Made by a program: the position numbers and the translations under genes
Assembly (NCBI RefSeq): GCF_018437225.1
Contig: NZ_JAAMFI010000003.1
Location: 1 to 64,000, forward strand
Length of the DNA stretch: 64,000 bases
Reading direction: 5' to 3'
Origin: Fructobacillus papyriferae
Lineage (GTDB): Bacteria > Bacillota > Bacilli > Lactobacillales > Lactobacillaceae
Shown here: in pieces, positions 8,438 through 17,128 of the stretch
Position numbering within the stretch: the first letter of the stretch is position 1
Layout of the letters: each line of letters begins with the position of its first letter
Notes under the pieces: model-generated
Database searches by the model: none
Seen by the model: the letters and a program-made list of their open reading frames with translations, nothing else
What the model was told of the DNA's origin: nothing

Positions 8438-8748
8438 TTCAGTCTCCTTTCAAAGCGAATCGTCTTTACTGGTCTAGTTTAAATCAATAACAAAATAGCC
8501 GCAAGTGTTTTGAATGGATGTAAGATAAAAATTGGTGGATTCTTTCTAGCAATCGTTTTTTTAGCCAATACTGAAGAAGAAAAACAAACGCAACTGAAGG
8601 AATCGTAGATAATTGGTCTATTTTTCTTTTGTGAAAGGGCGATCGACGCATCCGGGTTAATCTTGCTTTTTAATGGAGACTTTTGTACATTAAAAAAGCA
8701 TTAATACGTGTAAAATAGCACGGAAACTTTAGGAAATCAGGATTTGCT
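8438..8748. other. 311-base gap between copB and the ClC gene
   Basis: Contains the copB ribosome binding site and upstream region on the left, and the ClC promoter on the right (TAAAAT at 8711-8716). In the middle, 8510-8608 (+) is an open frame of 32 codons starting at TTG that would encode a hydrophobic stretch (GGFFLAIVFLA) and a charged tail. It has no clear ribosome binding site, so I cannot say whether it is a tiny membrane protein, a remnant or chance. Confidence 0.4.
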
Positions 8749-10059
8749 ATGAACTCTTCTAAACAACAAGAAATAAAAGCGCTTGTCGATTGGCGACACC
8801 TTTTCTCTTTACTTTTTACTGCTCTCTTTTTGGCAGTGGTTATCGGGCTCTCTGCTATGTTTTTGTCTTATTTCTTAGACATTGTGGCCGACGCCTTTAT
8901 GCATTTTCACGAATCCTATCATTCAGCAAGCCCTAAGGCTGTTCCTTCTTGGCGTCGCCTGCTTTCTGTTACGGTAGGTGGCTTGATTGCAGGGATGACT
9001 TGGTATTTGATTCGTCGAAAAGACCCGAAAATTGTTGGCATTAAAGGGGCAATGAAGGGGCAAAAGATGCCTCTTTTTAAGACAATCCTGAATGTGTTGA
9101 CGCAGATCTTTTACGTTGGAACCGGCGGTTCTGTTGGTCGTGAATTGGCTCCCCGCCAGCTAGGTGTGATGATTTCACAACAGGTTCAAGACTTTGGAAA
9201 AAAACGTGGCTTTTTAACGTTGACCAATGAGGATCGCCAGTTGCTTTTGGCAGCAGCGGCCGGGGCTGGTTTTGCAGGAGTGTACATTGCCCCAATCACG
9301 GGCATGCTTTTTTCTGTTGAGCTTCTATTAAAGAAGAATTCCATCAAAAATATTGCAGTGTCCCTTTTGATGTCGATCATTGCTTGCCTAATTGGGGCCT
9401 TGGCTAAAGGTTTTACGCCTTATTATTGGGTGGCTTCGGCTGATTTTTCTCGTTCCTTGCTCTTAGCTGCCGTAGTCATTGGACCACTTGCTGGAATTAC
9501 CGGTGCTTGGGCCAAACAAGCTTTTTCTTGGGCGCAAAAAAAACAGGCAACAGGAAAGACAATTTTGCTGACGATGCCACTCGTTGGTCTTTTGACCGGA
9601 CTGATTGCCTACTTCGTTCCAGAAATTATGGGGAATGGTCGGGCCGTTGCTCAGTTAGCCTTTCATCAAACGTCCGGCCGGCTTGTGTTCTTTTTCCTTG
9701 CCCTTGGCCTGCTTAAGTTTGGGATTACCTTTTTGACCCTGTACGGTGGCGGGACCGGAGGAACGCTGACGCCATCAATTGCTTTGGGCGCTGTCCTTGG
9801 TTTAGTGGTGGCCGTGTTTTTCGCTTTCCTTTTGCCAGGAATTCAACCTTGGCACTTTGCTTTAATTGGCGCCGTGGCGTTGTTAGCTGCCTCTCAGCAA
9901 GCACCTTTGATGGCGATGTTTATGGTCTTTGAAATTGCGCACTTGCATTCATCAGCCTTGCTCATCTTTGCAACGGCCGTGGCTCTTTCTTCGGCTACTT
10001 CGAATTTTTACTTAAAAGTGCAAGAACGCAAATTGGCGCGCTTGAACGCGCCAGAATAA
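8749..10059 (+). CDS. ClC-family chloride channel / H+ antiporter
   Basis: 436 residues with about ten membrane segments. Pore signatures are GTGGSVGRELAPRQ near residue 125 (variant of GxGREGP) and GGGTGGTLTPSIALG near residue 335. The family moves chloride or fluoride, often in exchange for protons, and helps LAB with acid stress. No CBS domains follow the membrane part. The gene stands alone between its promoter and a terminator. Confidence 0.9.
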   Translation: MNSSKQQEIKALVDWRHLFSLLFTALFLAVVIGLSAMFLSYFLDIVADAFMHFHESYHSASPKAVPSWRRLLSVTVGGLIAGMTWYLIRRKDPKIVGIKGAMKGQKMPLFKTILNVLTQIFYVGTGGSVGRELAPRQLGVMISQQVQDFGKKRGFLTLTNEDRQLLLAAAAGAGFAGVYIAPITGMLFSVELLLKKNSIKNIAVSLLMSIIACLIGALAKGFTPYYWVASADFSRSLLLAAVVIGPLAGITGAWAKQAFSWAQKKQATGKTILLTMPLVGLLTGLIAYFVPEIMGNGRAVAQLAFHQTSGRLVFFFLALGLLKFGITFLTLYGGGTGGTLTPSIALGAVLGLVVAVFFAFLLPGIQPWHFALIGAVALLAASQQAPLMAMFMVFEIAHLHSSALLIFATAVALSSATSNFYLKVQERKLARLNAPE

Positions 10060-10064
10060 TGGCG

Positions 10065-10095
10065 GCGACCGGAATGATTTCTGGTCGCTTTTTTT
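10065..10095 (+). terminator. terminator after the ClC gene
   Basis: GCGACC / GGTCGC stem with additional pairs inside, followed by a T-run. Confidence 0.8.
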
Positions 10096-10150
10096 ATCTG
10101 CTTATTCGAAAAGTCTTGTATAATGATGGTAAGAAAAGGGAGGTCCGCCC

Positions 10151-11812
10151 ATGAAATCCGATATTGAAATTGCGCAACAAGCAGACGTTTGGCCGATTGA
10201 CCAAATCGCAGCAAGAGCTGGTTTGGAAGCGCGAGAAATTGAACCTTACGGCTATGATAAAGCTAAGATCAGGCTTGATCCAAAGATTAAGCGTGATACA
10301 AAGGGTAAGTTAATCTTGGTGACCTCGATTAATCCAACGCCTGCTGGCGAAGGAAAGTCGACGGTGACGGTTGGCTTGGCGGATGCCTTGCAGCTTGAAG
10401 GGAAAAAAGCCATGATTGCCTTACGAGAGCCTTCTTTGGGACCAGTAATGGGCTTGAAAGGCGGGGCAACCGGGGGAGGCTATTCCCAAGTCATCCCGAT
10501 GGCAGACATTAACTTGCACTTTACAGGCGATTTTCACGCGTTGACGGCTGCCCACAACATGCTTTCAGCTGCACTGGACAATAGCCTTTATCAAGGTAAT
10601 CCGCTCCATATTGATCAACGTCGTGTTATCTGGAAGCGCGTTTTAGACATTAATGATCGTGCCTTGCGCCACACGACCATCGGACTTGGTGGTCCAACCT
10701 CTGGTGTCCCACGCGAAGATGGGTTTGATATCACCGTTGCCTCTGAAATGATGGCAATTTTGACATTGTCAACAGATCTGATGGATTTGAAGGCCCGGAT
10801 AGAAAAAATCGTGGTGGCCTATAATACGGACAAAGAACCGGTGACGACCAAAGATCTCGGTGTGGCTGGCTCCTTAACGGTTCTCTTAAAAGACTCCATC
10901 AAACCCAATTTGGTGCAGACGCTGGCTCATACGCCAGCCATTGTTCACGGTGGCCCGTTTGCTAACATTGCGCAAGGAACAAATTCCATCCAGGCGACGA
11001 GGGCAGCATTGACATTGGCGGACTACGCTGTGACGGAGGCTGGCTTTGGGGCCGATCTTGGTGGCGAAAAGTTTATGGATATTAAGGTGCCAAAGCTCGG
11101 AAAGGAACCGGACACGGTTGTGGTGGTTGCAACGGTTCGTGCTTTGAAGCATCACGGTGGCCAGTCTTTGGCAGAGCTCGATCAAGAAGACTTAGGGGCA
11201 CTCGAATCCGGATTAGATAATTTGAAGCAAAACATTCGAGCCATGAAACGTTATGGAATCCCCGTTGTGGTGGCCGTCAACCGGTTTACGGCTGATACGG
11301 CCGCTGAATTGGCCATGGTTGAAAAGGCTGCTGAAAGTATTGGAGCAACCGCTGTCACGGCGGATGTCTGGGCTAAAGGGGGAGAAGGCGCTCGTGAACT
11401 GGCTAAAATGGTCATGGAAAAGGCGGCATTGAAACACGAATTCTTACCCTTGTATCAGCCGGAAGATAGCGCGATTGAAAAAATGACAAAAATCGTCCAA
11501 GAGATTTATGGTGGCGCCGCTATTGAGCTTTCTGAAAAAGCCAAAAAACAGCTAGCGATCTTTTCTAAAAATGGCTGGGACAAGCTCCCAATTGTCATGG
11601 CCAAGACCCAGTATTCCTTATCAGATGATGCGAAAAAACTGGGGGCGCCAAAAAACTTTACGGTCCATGTTCGTGAGTTGGTGCCAAAGTTGGGCGCAGG
11701 CTTTTTGGTTGCTCTAACCGGTAATGTTTTGACGATGCCAGGGTTACCAAAGCATCCGGCAGCCATGGATATTGATATCGATGAAAAGGGCCGGATTAAA
11801 GGACTCTTTTAA
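10151..11812 (+). CDS. fhs: formate--tetrahydrofolate ligase
   Basis: 553 residues, normal length. The nucleotide-binding loop [10 protein letters not shown] starts near residue 63, and [22 protein letters not shown] is the family signature. The enzyme makes 10-formyl-THF from formate, ATP and THF for purine and formyl-Met synthesis, useful where folate one-carbon units are limiting. The start has an AGGGAGG ribosome binding site at 10137-10143 and a TATAAT at 10119-10124. It is monocistronic. Confidence 0.96.
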   Translation: MKSDIEIAQQADVWPIDQIAARAGLEAREIEPYGYDKAKIRLDPKIKRDTKGKLILVTSINPTPAGEGKSTVTVGLADALQLEGKKAMIALREPSLGPVMGLKGGATGGGYSQVIPMADINLHFTGDFHALTAAHNMLSAALDNSLYQGNPLHIDQRRVIWKRVLDINDRALRHTTIGLGGPTSGVPREDGFDITVASEMMAILTLSTDLMDLKARIEKIVVAYNTDKEPVTTKDLGVAGSLTVLLKDSIKPNLVQTLAHTPAIVHGGPFANIAQGTNSIQATRAALTLADYAVTEAGFGADLGGEKFMDIKVPKLGKEPDTVVVVATVRALKHHGGQSLAELDQEDLGALESGLDNLKQNIRAMKRYGIPVVVAVNRFTADTAAELAMVEKAAESIGATAVTADVWAKGGEGARELAKMVMEKAALKHEFLPLYQPEDSAIEKMTKIVQEIYGGAAIELSEKAKKQLAIFSKNGWDKLPIVMAKTQYSLSDDAKKLGAPKNFTVHVRELVPKLGAGFLVALTGNVLTMPGLPKHPAAMDIDIDEKGRIKGLF

Positions 11813-11814
11813 AG

Positions 11815-11843
11815 AAAAAAGTTGGTTTGGACCAACTTTTTTT
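11815..11843 (+). terminator. terminator after fhs
   Basis: AAAAAAGTTGGT / ACCAACTTTTTTT with a four-base loop. Confidence 0.9.
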
Positions 11844-11852
11844 GTTTTCCTC

Positions 11853-11880
11853 TTGTTTAATCAAAATCTCATGTTATAAT
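11853..11880 (+). promoter_or_regulatory. promoter of the attenuator-controlled operon
   Basis: TTGTTT (11853-11858), 16-base spacer, TATAAT (11875-11880) with an extended TGT just before it. It starts an mRNA with a leader of about 240 bases. Confidence 0.75.
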
Positions 11881-11918
11881 AAATTTATCATAAAACACCA
11901 GGAAAGGAGGATGACGCT

Positions 11919-12002
11919 ATGTTTATCTCTCAATCAAAGAATACTGCTTCATTTAAGTCATCTGAATTTGCCTTGTTGTTGAGCTTGCTATGGACATCCT
12001 AG
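11919..12002 (+). CDS. leader peptide of a ribosome-mediated attenuator
   Basis: 27 residues. GGAAAGGAGG (11901-11910) lies eight bases before the ATG, one of the best ribosome binding sites in the window. The peptide ends in LLLSLLWTS: five leucine codons (three consecutive TTG) sit just before the stop, and seven of 27 residues are serine. The stop codon lies inside the first of five mutually exclusive RNA segments, which is the classical arrangement of amino-acid attenuators. It is too short to be a normal gene product and probably works only by being translated. The sensed amino acid is inferred to be leucine, with tryptophan or serine as alternatives. Confidence 0.75.
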   Translation: MFISQSKNTASFKSSEFALLLSLLWTS

Positions 12003-12106
12003 TGAGTTGATTTTTGTATGGATCAGTTACTAGGGTGTCGACGCCTAGTAACTGCTCACCAATGCTGGTCCCGGTAGTTACGTTTACGTACTACCGGGAC
12101 TTTTTT
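11998..12106 (+). promoter_or_regulatory. five-segment transcription attenuator
   Basis: Segment 1 CCTAGT (11998-12003, overlapping the leader stop codon) can pair with ACTAGG in segment 2 (12022-12034). Segment 2 GTTACTAGG also pairs perfectly with CCTAGTAAC of segment 3 (12044-12052). Segment 3 GTAACT can instead pair with AGTTAC (12076-12081) in segment 4. Segment 4 forms the terminator GTCCCGGTAGT / ACTACCGGGAC (12068-12100) followed by T6. A ribosome stalled on the Leu codons leaves segment 1 free, so 1:2 and 3:4 form and the terminator is lost; a ribosome reaching the stop covers segment 1, so 2:3 and the terminator form. Confidence 0.7.
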
Positions 12107-12130
12107 GTTTGATTTGAAAGGAAAAAGAAG

Positions 12131-13309
12131 ATGGATATGTCAGGAAATCAGGCGGCGATGGCCGCTAACGGGAAAAAAGAAGAAAACATTAAGGACTTTG
12201 AACAGTCCGAACAAGCCATAAAAAAGCAGGAAAAGGGCCAATCAACGGTAAAAGAATACGTTTACAACGTTTCAGCCGCCGTTTCAAACGCCATCTTGGT
12301 GACGCTTGGCATGGGCCTTTTACTGCAAACGATTGCTGGTTTCATCCACTGGGGGCCAATGGTGCAGATGGGGGCGGTGACCAAAGTCATCCTGCCAGCC
12401 GCCTTTGGGGCGGCCATTGCTTCTCAAATGAAGACCAACACGATGGTGATGTTTTCAGCGATGGCTGCTTCAACGGTCGGGGCTAACGCTGTCTTCTTCA
12501 CGACGACGCCAATGGTTTTAAAGACCATGACGGGCTTTTCATCAGCACAGGTTGCAGGCTCCGCCGTGATGACGACTGGTCAGCCAATTTCAGCTGTGCT
12601 GGCCGGGATTGTGGCCGTTTTGTTTGGCAAGTGGCTGTCTGGTAAGACACCACTTGATATGATCATCGTGCCGGCGGCCACGACGATCGTCGGAACAGTG
12701 GCTGGCTATTATCTGGCCATTGTGACGACACCATTCCTGGTTTGGGTTGGCCATGGGATTGCTTCAATGGTTGCGGTTAACCCCATCATTGGAACGGCCG
12801 TTGTTGCCATGGCTTTCGGTGCCATGACGATGACACCCGCTTCTGCCGCTGCCCTGGCCGTTGCCATTGGTGCCACGGGGATTACCTCTGCCGATGCGGC
12901 CGGGGCTATCCTGGTTGGAACGACTGCTGTCTTTGTTTCATACCCCGCCATGTCATGGCAGGAAAACAAGATTGGCGCAACGATCGCCCAAGGAATCGTG
13001 ACACCAAAGATTCAATTCCCGAACGTGATTAAGAACCCCATGATTCTGATTCCACCAATGATTGGCGCTGCCATTGCTGCCCCAATTGCTACCATGGTTT
13101 TCCACATCACCGTGCCATTTACCATGGCTGGAATCGGCTTTAACTCCTTCATCGTTCCGCTGGCCCTCTTTGGAAAGTCCGTTGCTTCCTTTGCCGCCTA
13201 CATGGGTGTTGCCGTTATCATCCCAGTTGTTATCTCATTTTTTACCTACTGGGCAATGCGTAAAATGAACTGGATTAAAGCTGGCCAGACGCATCTGGAC
13301 ATGATTTAA
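12131..13309 (+). CDS. orphan EIIC-like membrane protein (PTS_EIIC_2 type)
   Basis: 392 residues. A charged N-terminus of about 45 residues is followed by eight to ten membrane segments rich in Gly, Ala, Met and Thr, resembling the PTS_EIIC_2 family. No EIIA, EIIB or HPr gene is nearby, so ordinary sugar phosphotransfer is doubtful. ATG 12131 has AAAGGAAA upstream; ATG 12137 is an alternative. Transcription is controlled by a leader-peptide attenuator that appears to sense aminoacyl-tRNA supply, and the downstream operon is amino-acid related, so I infer a role in amino-acid or related metabolite transport. The substrate is unknown. Confidence 0.75.
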   Translation: MDMSGNQAAMAANGKKEENIKDFEQSEQAIKKQEKGQSTVKEYVYNVSAAVSNAILVTLGMGLLLQTIAGFIHWGPMVQMGAVTKVILPAAFGAAIASQMKTNTMVMFSAMAASTVGANAVFFTTTPMVLKTMTGFSSAQVAGSAVMTTGQPISAVLAGIVAVLFGKWLSGKTPLDMIIVPAATTIVGTVAGYYLAIVTTPFLVWVGHGIASMVAVNPIIGTAVVAMAFGAMTMTPASAAALAVAIGATGITSADAAGAILVGTTAVFVSYPAMSWQENKIGATIAQGIVTPKIQFPNVIKNPMILIPPMIGAAIAAPIATMVFHITVPFTMAGIGFNSFIVPLALFGKSVASFAAYMGVAVIIPVVISFFTYWAMRKMNWIKAGQTHLDMI

Positions 13310-13352
13310 TCAGGGTTTTGAATGATAAATTAAATTTTTTCTCATAAAATTG

Positions 13353-13380
13353 TTGCATTATGAAAATAACCTGTTATAGT
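13353..13380 (+). promoter_or_regulatory. promoter of the T-box operon
   Basis: TTGCAT (13353-13358), 16-base spacer, TATAGT (13375-13380) preceded by TGT (extended -10). Transcription would start near 13387, at the foot of the T-box leader. Confidence 0.7.
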
Positions 13381-13386
13381 TATGAA

Positions 13387-13650
13387 CAAGTTAATAATAA
13401 AAAACGTTGTTGAGGAAGTAGTAGTCTTCTTCTTACCGGTCAGTGAAGTGTTGGTTAGTGTGAAACACAGGGTGAGGGTTGATGAACGTCGCCTCATGGT
13501 GCATGCGAAGTAAACCATGCTGGGTGCTCCCATTATAGAGCTGACGATTAGTAGTTTTGATCGAATAATGAGAGGTGTTCTTTTTGGGCACAATCAAGGT
13601 GGTACCGCGTGCAAACGTCCTTTAGTCAAATGACTAAAGGGCGTTTTTTT
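13387..13650 (+). promoter_or_regulatory. T-box riboswitch, probably arginine-specific
   Basis: The canonical T-box AATCAAGGTGGTACCGCG is at 13592-13609, with the TGGT bulge that pairs with an uncharged tRNA acceptor end. The terminator AACGtCCTTTAGTCA / TGACTAAAGGgCGTT plus T7 follows at 13614-13650. In Stem I the base pairs GAGG (13412-13415) with CCTC (13492-13495); the internal loop contains AAGTAG on the left and GAACGTCG on the right. The likely specifier is CGT (13487-13489, Arg), with CGC or AAC as alternatives. Arginine fits the argG and argH genes downstream. Confidence 0.88.
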
Positions 13651-13687
13651 ATTGTTTACGCCCAATAAAACAGAGGAGAAAAGGAAA

Positions 13688-15151
13688 ATGGGAAAGACAA
13701 AGATTGAAAGCATACTAGCCATTTTGCTAGTGCCCTTCATGATGCTATTTGCTGGCATGGGAACAACGGCGTCAGCCGATGATAACAGCTTGCAAAAGAT
13801 TAAAGAGGCGGGTGTTTTGACGGTGGCGACTTCACCGGACTACCCACCCTTTGAGTTCCGGGCAACCATTAATGGTAAGTCCGAGGATGTGGGGATGGAT
13901 ATTGAAGTGGCCAAGCAAATTGCTAAGGACCTTGGGGTGAAGCTTAAAATCATGAACATGGATTTTGGGTCGACTTTGGTAGCGGTTCAAACCGGTAAAG
14001 TCGACATGGCGATTACCGGAGTCAACCCAACAGACGAACGTCGGCAATCGGTGGACTTTTCGGATATCTACTATAACGGTGGCCAGTCCTTCTTGATTCA
14101 AAAGAAAGATCTTAAGAAGTATAAGAGTGCCAAGGCCCTGCACGGGGCAAAGATTGGAACCCAAACGGGTTCCCTACAACAGACCCTCTCAAAGAAGTAC
14201 TTCAGTGACAGCACGCTATCAAGTATGGAAAAGACGCCCAACCTGGTCTTTTCCTTGAAGTCCGGCAAGCTCGACGCCGTTGGGGTTGAAACGCCAGTTG
14301 CCGCTACCTATGTTGAAAACAACAAGGATTTGGCCATGATTAACGCCGGCTACACGCTGGATAAGAACGAGACCGGGGCCGCCGTTGCCTTTGCCAAAGG
14401 ATCTGATTCATTAGCCGCTGCTGTGAATAAGAGTATTGCTAAGATTCAAAAGCAGCACTTGACCGACGATTACTTGAAAACGGCCGCAAAGTACATGAAG
14501 GGCAACACCAAAGATACGTCCATGATGCATTACTGGAAGTACTTCTACAACGGTTTCTTGAACACCACGTTGATTGCCGTTGTGGCCGTTGTCTTTGGAA
14601 TTCTGCTCGGGATTCTCTTAGTTTTGATGAAGCTATCGGCCTGGAAGTTGCTTTCCTGGCCGGCCACTGCCTACATTGAAATTGTTCGGGGGACACCAAT
14701 GATGGTCCAGGTATTACTGGTCTACTTTGGACTTGGTGCCATCGTCAACTTACCAGCTCTCTTAGCAGGAATCATTGCCGTTGCCTTGAACTCAGCTGCT
14801 TATGTTGCCGAAATCATTCGTGGGGGAATCAATAGTTTGGACAAGGGGCAAAAAGAGGCCGCGCAAAGCATTGGCTTGAACAAGGTCGACACCATGCGCT
14901 TTGTTGTTTTGCCACAGGCCTTCAAAAACATCTGGCCGTCACTTGGTAACGAATTTATTTCGGTCGTGAAGGAAAGTTCCATCGTTTCAATCATCGGGGT
15001 CTCCGACTTGATTTACCAATTGAACGTTGTCCGGGCCGATACGTATCGGGCAGTGGCGCCAATCGTAGTGGTCATGGTGATTTACTTCCTGATGACCTTC
15101 ACGCTGACCCGCTTGCTCAACCACTTTGAAAGGAAAATGAACCATGACTAA
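13688..15151 (+). CDS. amino-acid ABC transporter, substrate-binding and permease domains fused
   Basis: 487 residues. A signal peptide (about residues 1-31) is followed by a periplasmic-binding-protein type 3 domain (VLTVATSPDYPPFEF to about residue 275), then a permease with the polar amino-acid family core (GFLNTTLIAV ... YIEIVRGTPMMVQVLL ... AAQSIGLNKVDTMRFVVLPQA). This fusion is known from GlnP-type transporters of LAB. ATG 13688 has GAGGAGAAAAGG upstream; the frame open from 13652 lies partly in the T-box terminator. Its stop overlaps the ATPase start by eight bases. Control by the arginine-type T-box suggests arginine, citrulline or a related substrate. Confidence 0.9.
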   Translation: MGKTKIESILAILLVPFMMLFAGMGTTASADDNSLQKIKEAGVLTVATSPDYPPFEFRATINGKSEDVGMDIEVAKQIAKDLGVKLKIMNMDFGSTLVAVQTGKVDMAITGVNPTDERRQSVDFSDIYYNGGQSFLIQKKDLKKYKSAKALHGAKIGTQTGSLQQTLSKKYFSDSTLSSMEKTPNLVFSLKSGKLDAVGVETPVAATYVENNKDLAMINAGYTLDKNETGAAVAFAKGSDSLAAAVNKSIAKIQKQHLTDDYLKTAAKYMKGNTKDTSMMHYWKYFYNGFLNTTLIAVVAVVFGILLGILLVLMKLSAWKLLSWPATAYIEIVRGTPMMVQVLLVYFGLGAIVNLPALLAGIIAVALNSAAYVAEIIRGGINSLDKGQKEAAQSIGLNKVDTMRFVVLPQAFKNIWPSLGNEFISVVKESSIVSIIGVSDLIYQLNVVRADTYRAVAPIVVVMVIYFLMTFTLTRLLNHFERKMNHD

Positions 15152-15887
15152 AGCCGCAATTGAATTAAAAGACATTACCAAGGAATTTAATGGGAATCAG
15201 GTTTTGAAAGGAATCAACGGAGAAATTGACGAGGGCCAGGTACTGGCCATTATCGGACCGTCTGGTTCTGGCAAGTCAACCTTGCTACGTGCCGTTAATC
15301 AATTGGCCGCGCCAAGTTCCGGTTCGGTCATCTTCGAAGGACAGGACCTGACGAAGGCGAAGAAGCAATCACTGAACCATTTGGGCGAAAAAATCGGCAT
15401 GGTTTTCCAGAGCTTCAACCTCTTTCCCAATCACACGGTCATAGAGAATGTGACCCTCGGGCCACGCCGGGTGAAAAAGTTGTCTGACGAACAGGCGAAC
15501 CAGGAGGCCATGCACTACTTGAAGCAAGTGGGGATGGCGGAGAAGGCCGAGGCCTACCCGGATTCCCTGTCCGGCGGCCAAAAGCAACGGGTAGCCATTG
15601 CTCGGGCCCTTGCCATGCAGCCAAAGGTGCTCTTCTTTGATGAACCAACCTCGGCTTTGGATCCCGAAAACGTTGGTGAAGTACTCAAAGTCATTCAGCA
15701 ACTCGCCAGTGAAAAGATGACGATGGTGATTGTGACGCACGAAATGCATTTCGCCAAGCAAGTGGCCGATAAGATTTGGTTCATGGCGGATGGGCAAATT
15801 GTCGAAGAAAACGATGCAGAGGGACTCTTTAGTCACCCAAAGGAAGAAAAAACAAAGCATTTTATCGAACAAGTATTAATGGATTAA
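15144..15887 (+). CDS. amino-acid ABC transporter ATPase (GlnQ-type)
   Basis: 247 residues. Walker [10 protein letters not shown] near residue 39, Q-loop [17 protein letters not shown], signature [15 protein letters not shown], Walker [16 protein letters not shown]-loop VTHE. It powers the fused binding-protein/permease encoded just upstream, with which it overlaps by eight bases, so both are made in step. It is followed 16 bases later by argG in the same transcript. Confidence 0.94.
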   Translation: MTKAAIELKDITKEFNGNQVLKGINGEIDEGQVLAIIGPSGSGKSTLLRAVNQLAAPSSGSVIFEGQDLTKAKKQSLNHLGEKIGMVFQSFNLFPNHTVIENVTLGPRRVKKLSDEQANQEAMHYLKQVGMAEKAEAYPDSLSGGQKQRVAIARALAMQPKVLFFDEPTSALDPENVGEVLKVIQQLASEKMTMVIVTHEMHFAKQVADKIWFMADGQIVEENDAEGLFSHPKEEKTKHFIEQVLMD

Positions 15888-15903
15888 CCAATTGGAGGAA
15901 ATC

Positions 15904-17109
15904 ATGAAGAAAATTGTACTCGCTTATTCAGGTGGTTTAGATACATCCGTTGCCATTCCCTGGTTGAAGGAAAAGGGTTATGCCGTGGTGGCGGCCGTTT
16001 TGGATGTTGGTCAGGCAGGTAAGAACTTAGACGAAATTCAACAAAAGGCCCTGCAGGTTGGCGCGGTGGAATCCTACGTCATTGATGGCAAGGAAGAATT
16101 TGCCAAGGACTTTGTTGGTCCAGTCATTCAGGCAAACGCCCTTTACGAAGGAAAGTACCCCTTGGTATCAGCCTTGTCCCGTCCGTTAATCATTAAGAAG
16201 CTGGTGGAAGTCGCCCATCAGACTGGCGCAAAGGCCATCGCCCACGGGTCGACTGGGAAGGGAAATGATCAAGTCCGTTTTGAAACGGCCATTCATGCGC
16301 TGGACCCAAGCTTAGCCATCGAAGCGCCAATCCGTGACTTTCACTGGTCGCGTGAGGAAGAAATCGAGTACGCAAAGGAGCATGGTGTCCCTGTGCCAAT
16401 CGGCAAAGCCTCGCCCTATTCGATTGACGATAACCTCTGGGGCCGTGCCAATGAGGCCGGGATTCTTGAGAACCCATGGAACGTGGCGCCAGCCGATGCC
16501 TTTGCTTTGACAACGGCAGTCGAAGAAACGCCAGACCAAGCTGATGTGCTGACATTGACTTTTGAAAAGGGACTACCGGTTGCCATAAATGGCCAAAAGA
16601 AATCCTTAGTAACGATTATCGAAAGTCTGAACCTCCTTGCTGGTCAGCATGGGATTGGCCGTATTGATAAGATTGAGAACCGCTTGGTTGGCATCAAATC
16701 CCGTGAAATTTATGAAGCACCGGCAGCAGCGGTCATCATGACGGCCCATAAGGACTTGGAAGACTTGACTTTGGAACGGGATTTGGCGCACTTTAAGCCA
16801 ACTATTGAACAAAAAGTGACGGAATTGCTCTATAACGGCTTATATTTTTCACCACTTTTTGACGTTTCCATGGCCTTTATCAAAAAGAGCCAGGAAGTGG
16901 TTAACGGAACGGTCAAAGTCAAGCTCTTTAAGGGGCAGGTGACGGCTATCGCTCGTCAATCTGAAAAGAATTCGCTCTATGACGAAAACTTGGCCACTTA
17001 TACGGACGCCGATTCCTTTGATCAAGTGGCGGCAGCCGGCTTTATTAAGCTTTGGTCCTTACCAACAACGGTCTTTGAACAGGTCAACCATACGCACAGT
17101 AACAAGTAG
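15904..17109 (+). CDS. argG: argininosuccinate synthase
   Basis: 401 residues, normal length. The N-terminal P-loop [10 protein letters not shown] (residues 6-15), [12 protein letters not shown] and [12 protein letters not shown] are family signatures. It joins citrulline and aspartate with ATP to give argininosuccinate. The start at 15904 ([11 protein letters not shown]) has TTGGAGG six bases upstream; the frame open from 15892 starts before this site. It follows the ABC transporter within the T-box operon and precedes argH. No other arginine-biosynthesis genes are present in the window, so arginine is probably made from imported or ADI-pathway citrulline. Confidence 0.96.
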   Translation: MKKIVLAYSGGLDTSVAIPWLKEKGYAVVAAVLDVGQAGKNLDEIQQKALQVGAVESYVIDGKEEFAKDFVGPVIQANALYEGKYPLVSALSRPLIIKKLVEVAHQTGAKAIAHGSTGKGNDQVRFETAIHALDPSLAIEAPIRDFHWSREEEIEYAKEHGVPVPIGKASPYSIDDNLWGRANEAGILENPWNVAPADAFALTTAVEETPDQADVLTLTFEKGLPVAINGQKKSLVTIIESLNLLAGQHGIGRIDKIENRLVGIKSREIYEAPAAAVIMTAHKDLEDLTLERDLAHFKPTIEQKVTELLYNGLYFSPLFDVSMAFIKKSQEVVNGTVKVKLFKGQVTAIARQSEKNSLYDENLATYTDADSFDQVAAAGFIKLWSLPTTVFEQVNHTHSNK

Positions 17110-17128
17110 GAAAAGAATTGGGGAAAAC

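Noticed and set aside
8125-8490. Cys/His-rich 121-codon plus-strand frame opposite the copB N-terminus
   Set aside because: It is the antisense of the His/Met repeats; tandem repeats give open frames on several strands. It has no ribosome binding site. It looked like a metallothionein at first sight.
13487-13489. Asparagine as T-box specificity (AAC at 13486-13488)
   Set aside because: The AAC triplet overlaps the CGT reading and cannot be excluded, but argG and argH downstream and the GAA-before-specifier pattern favour arginine.
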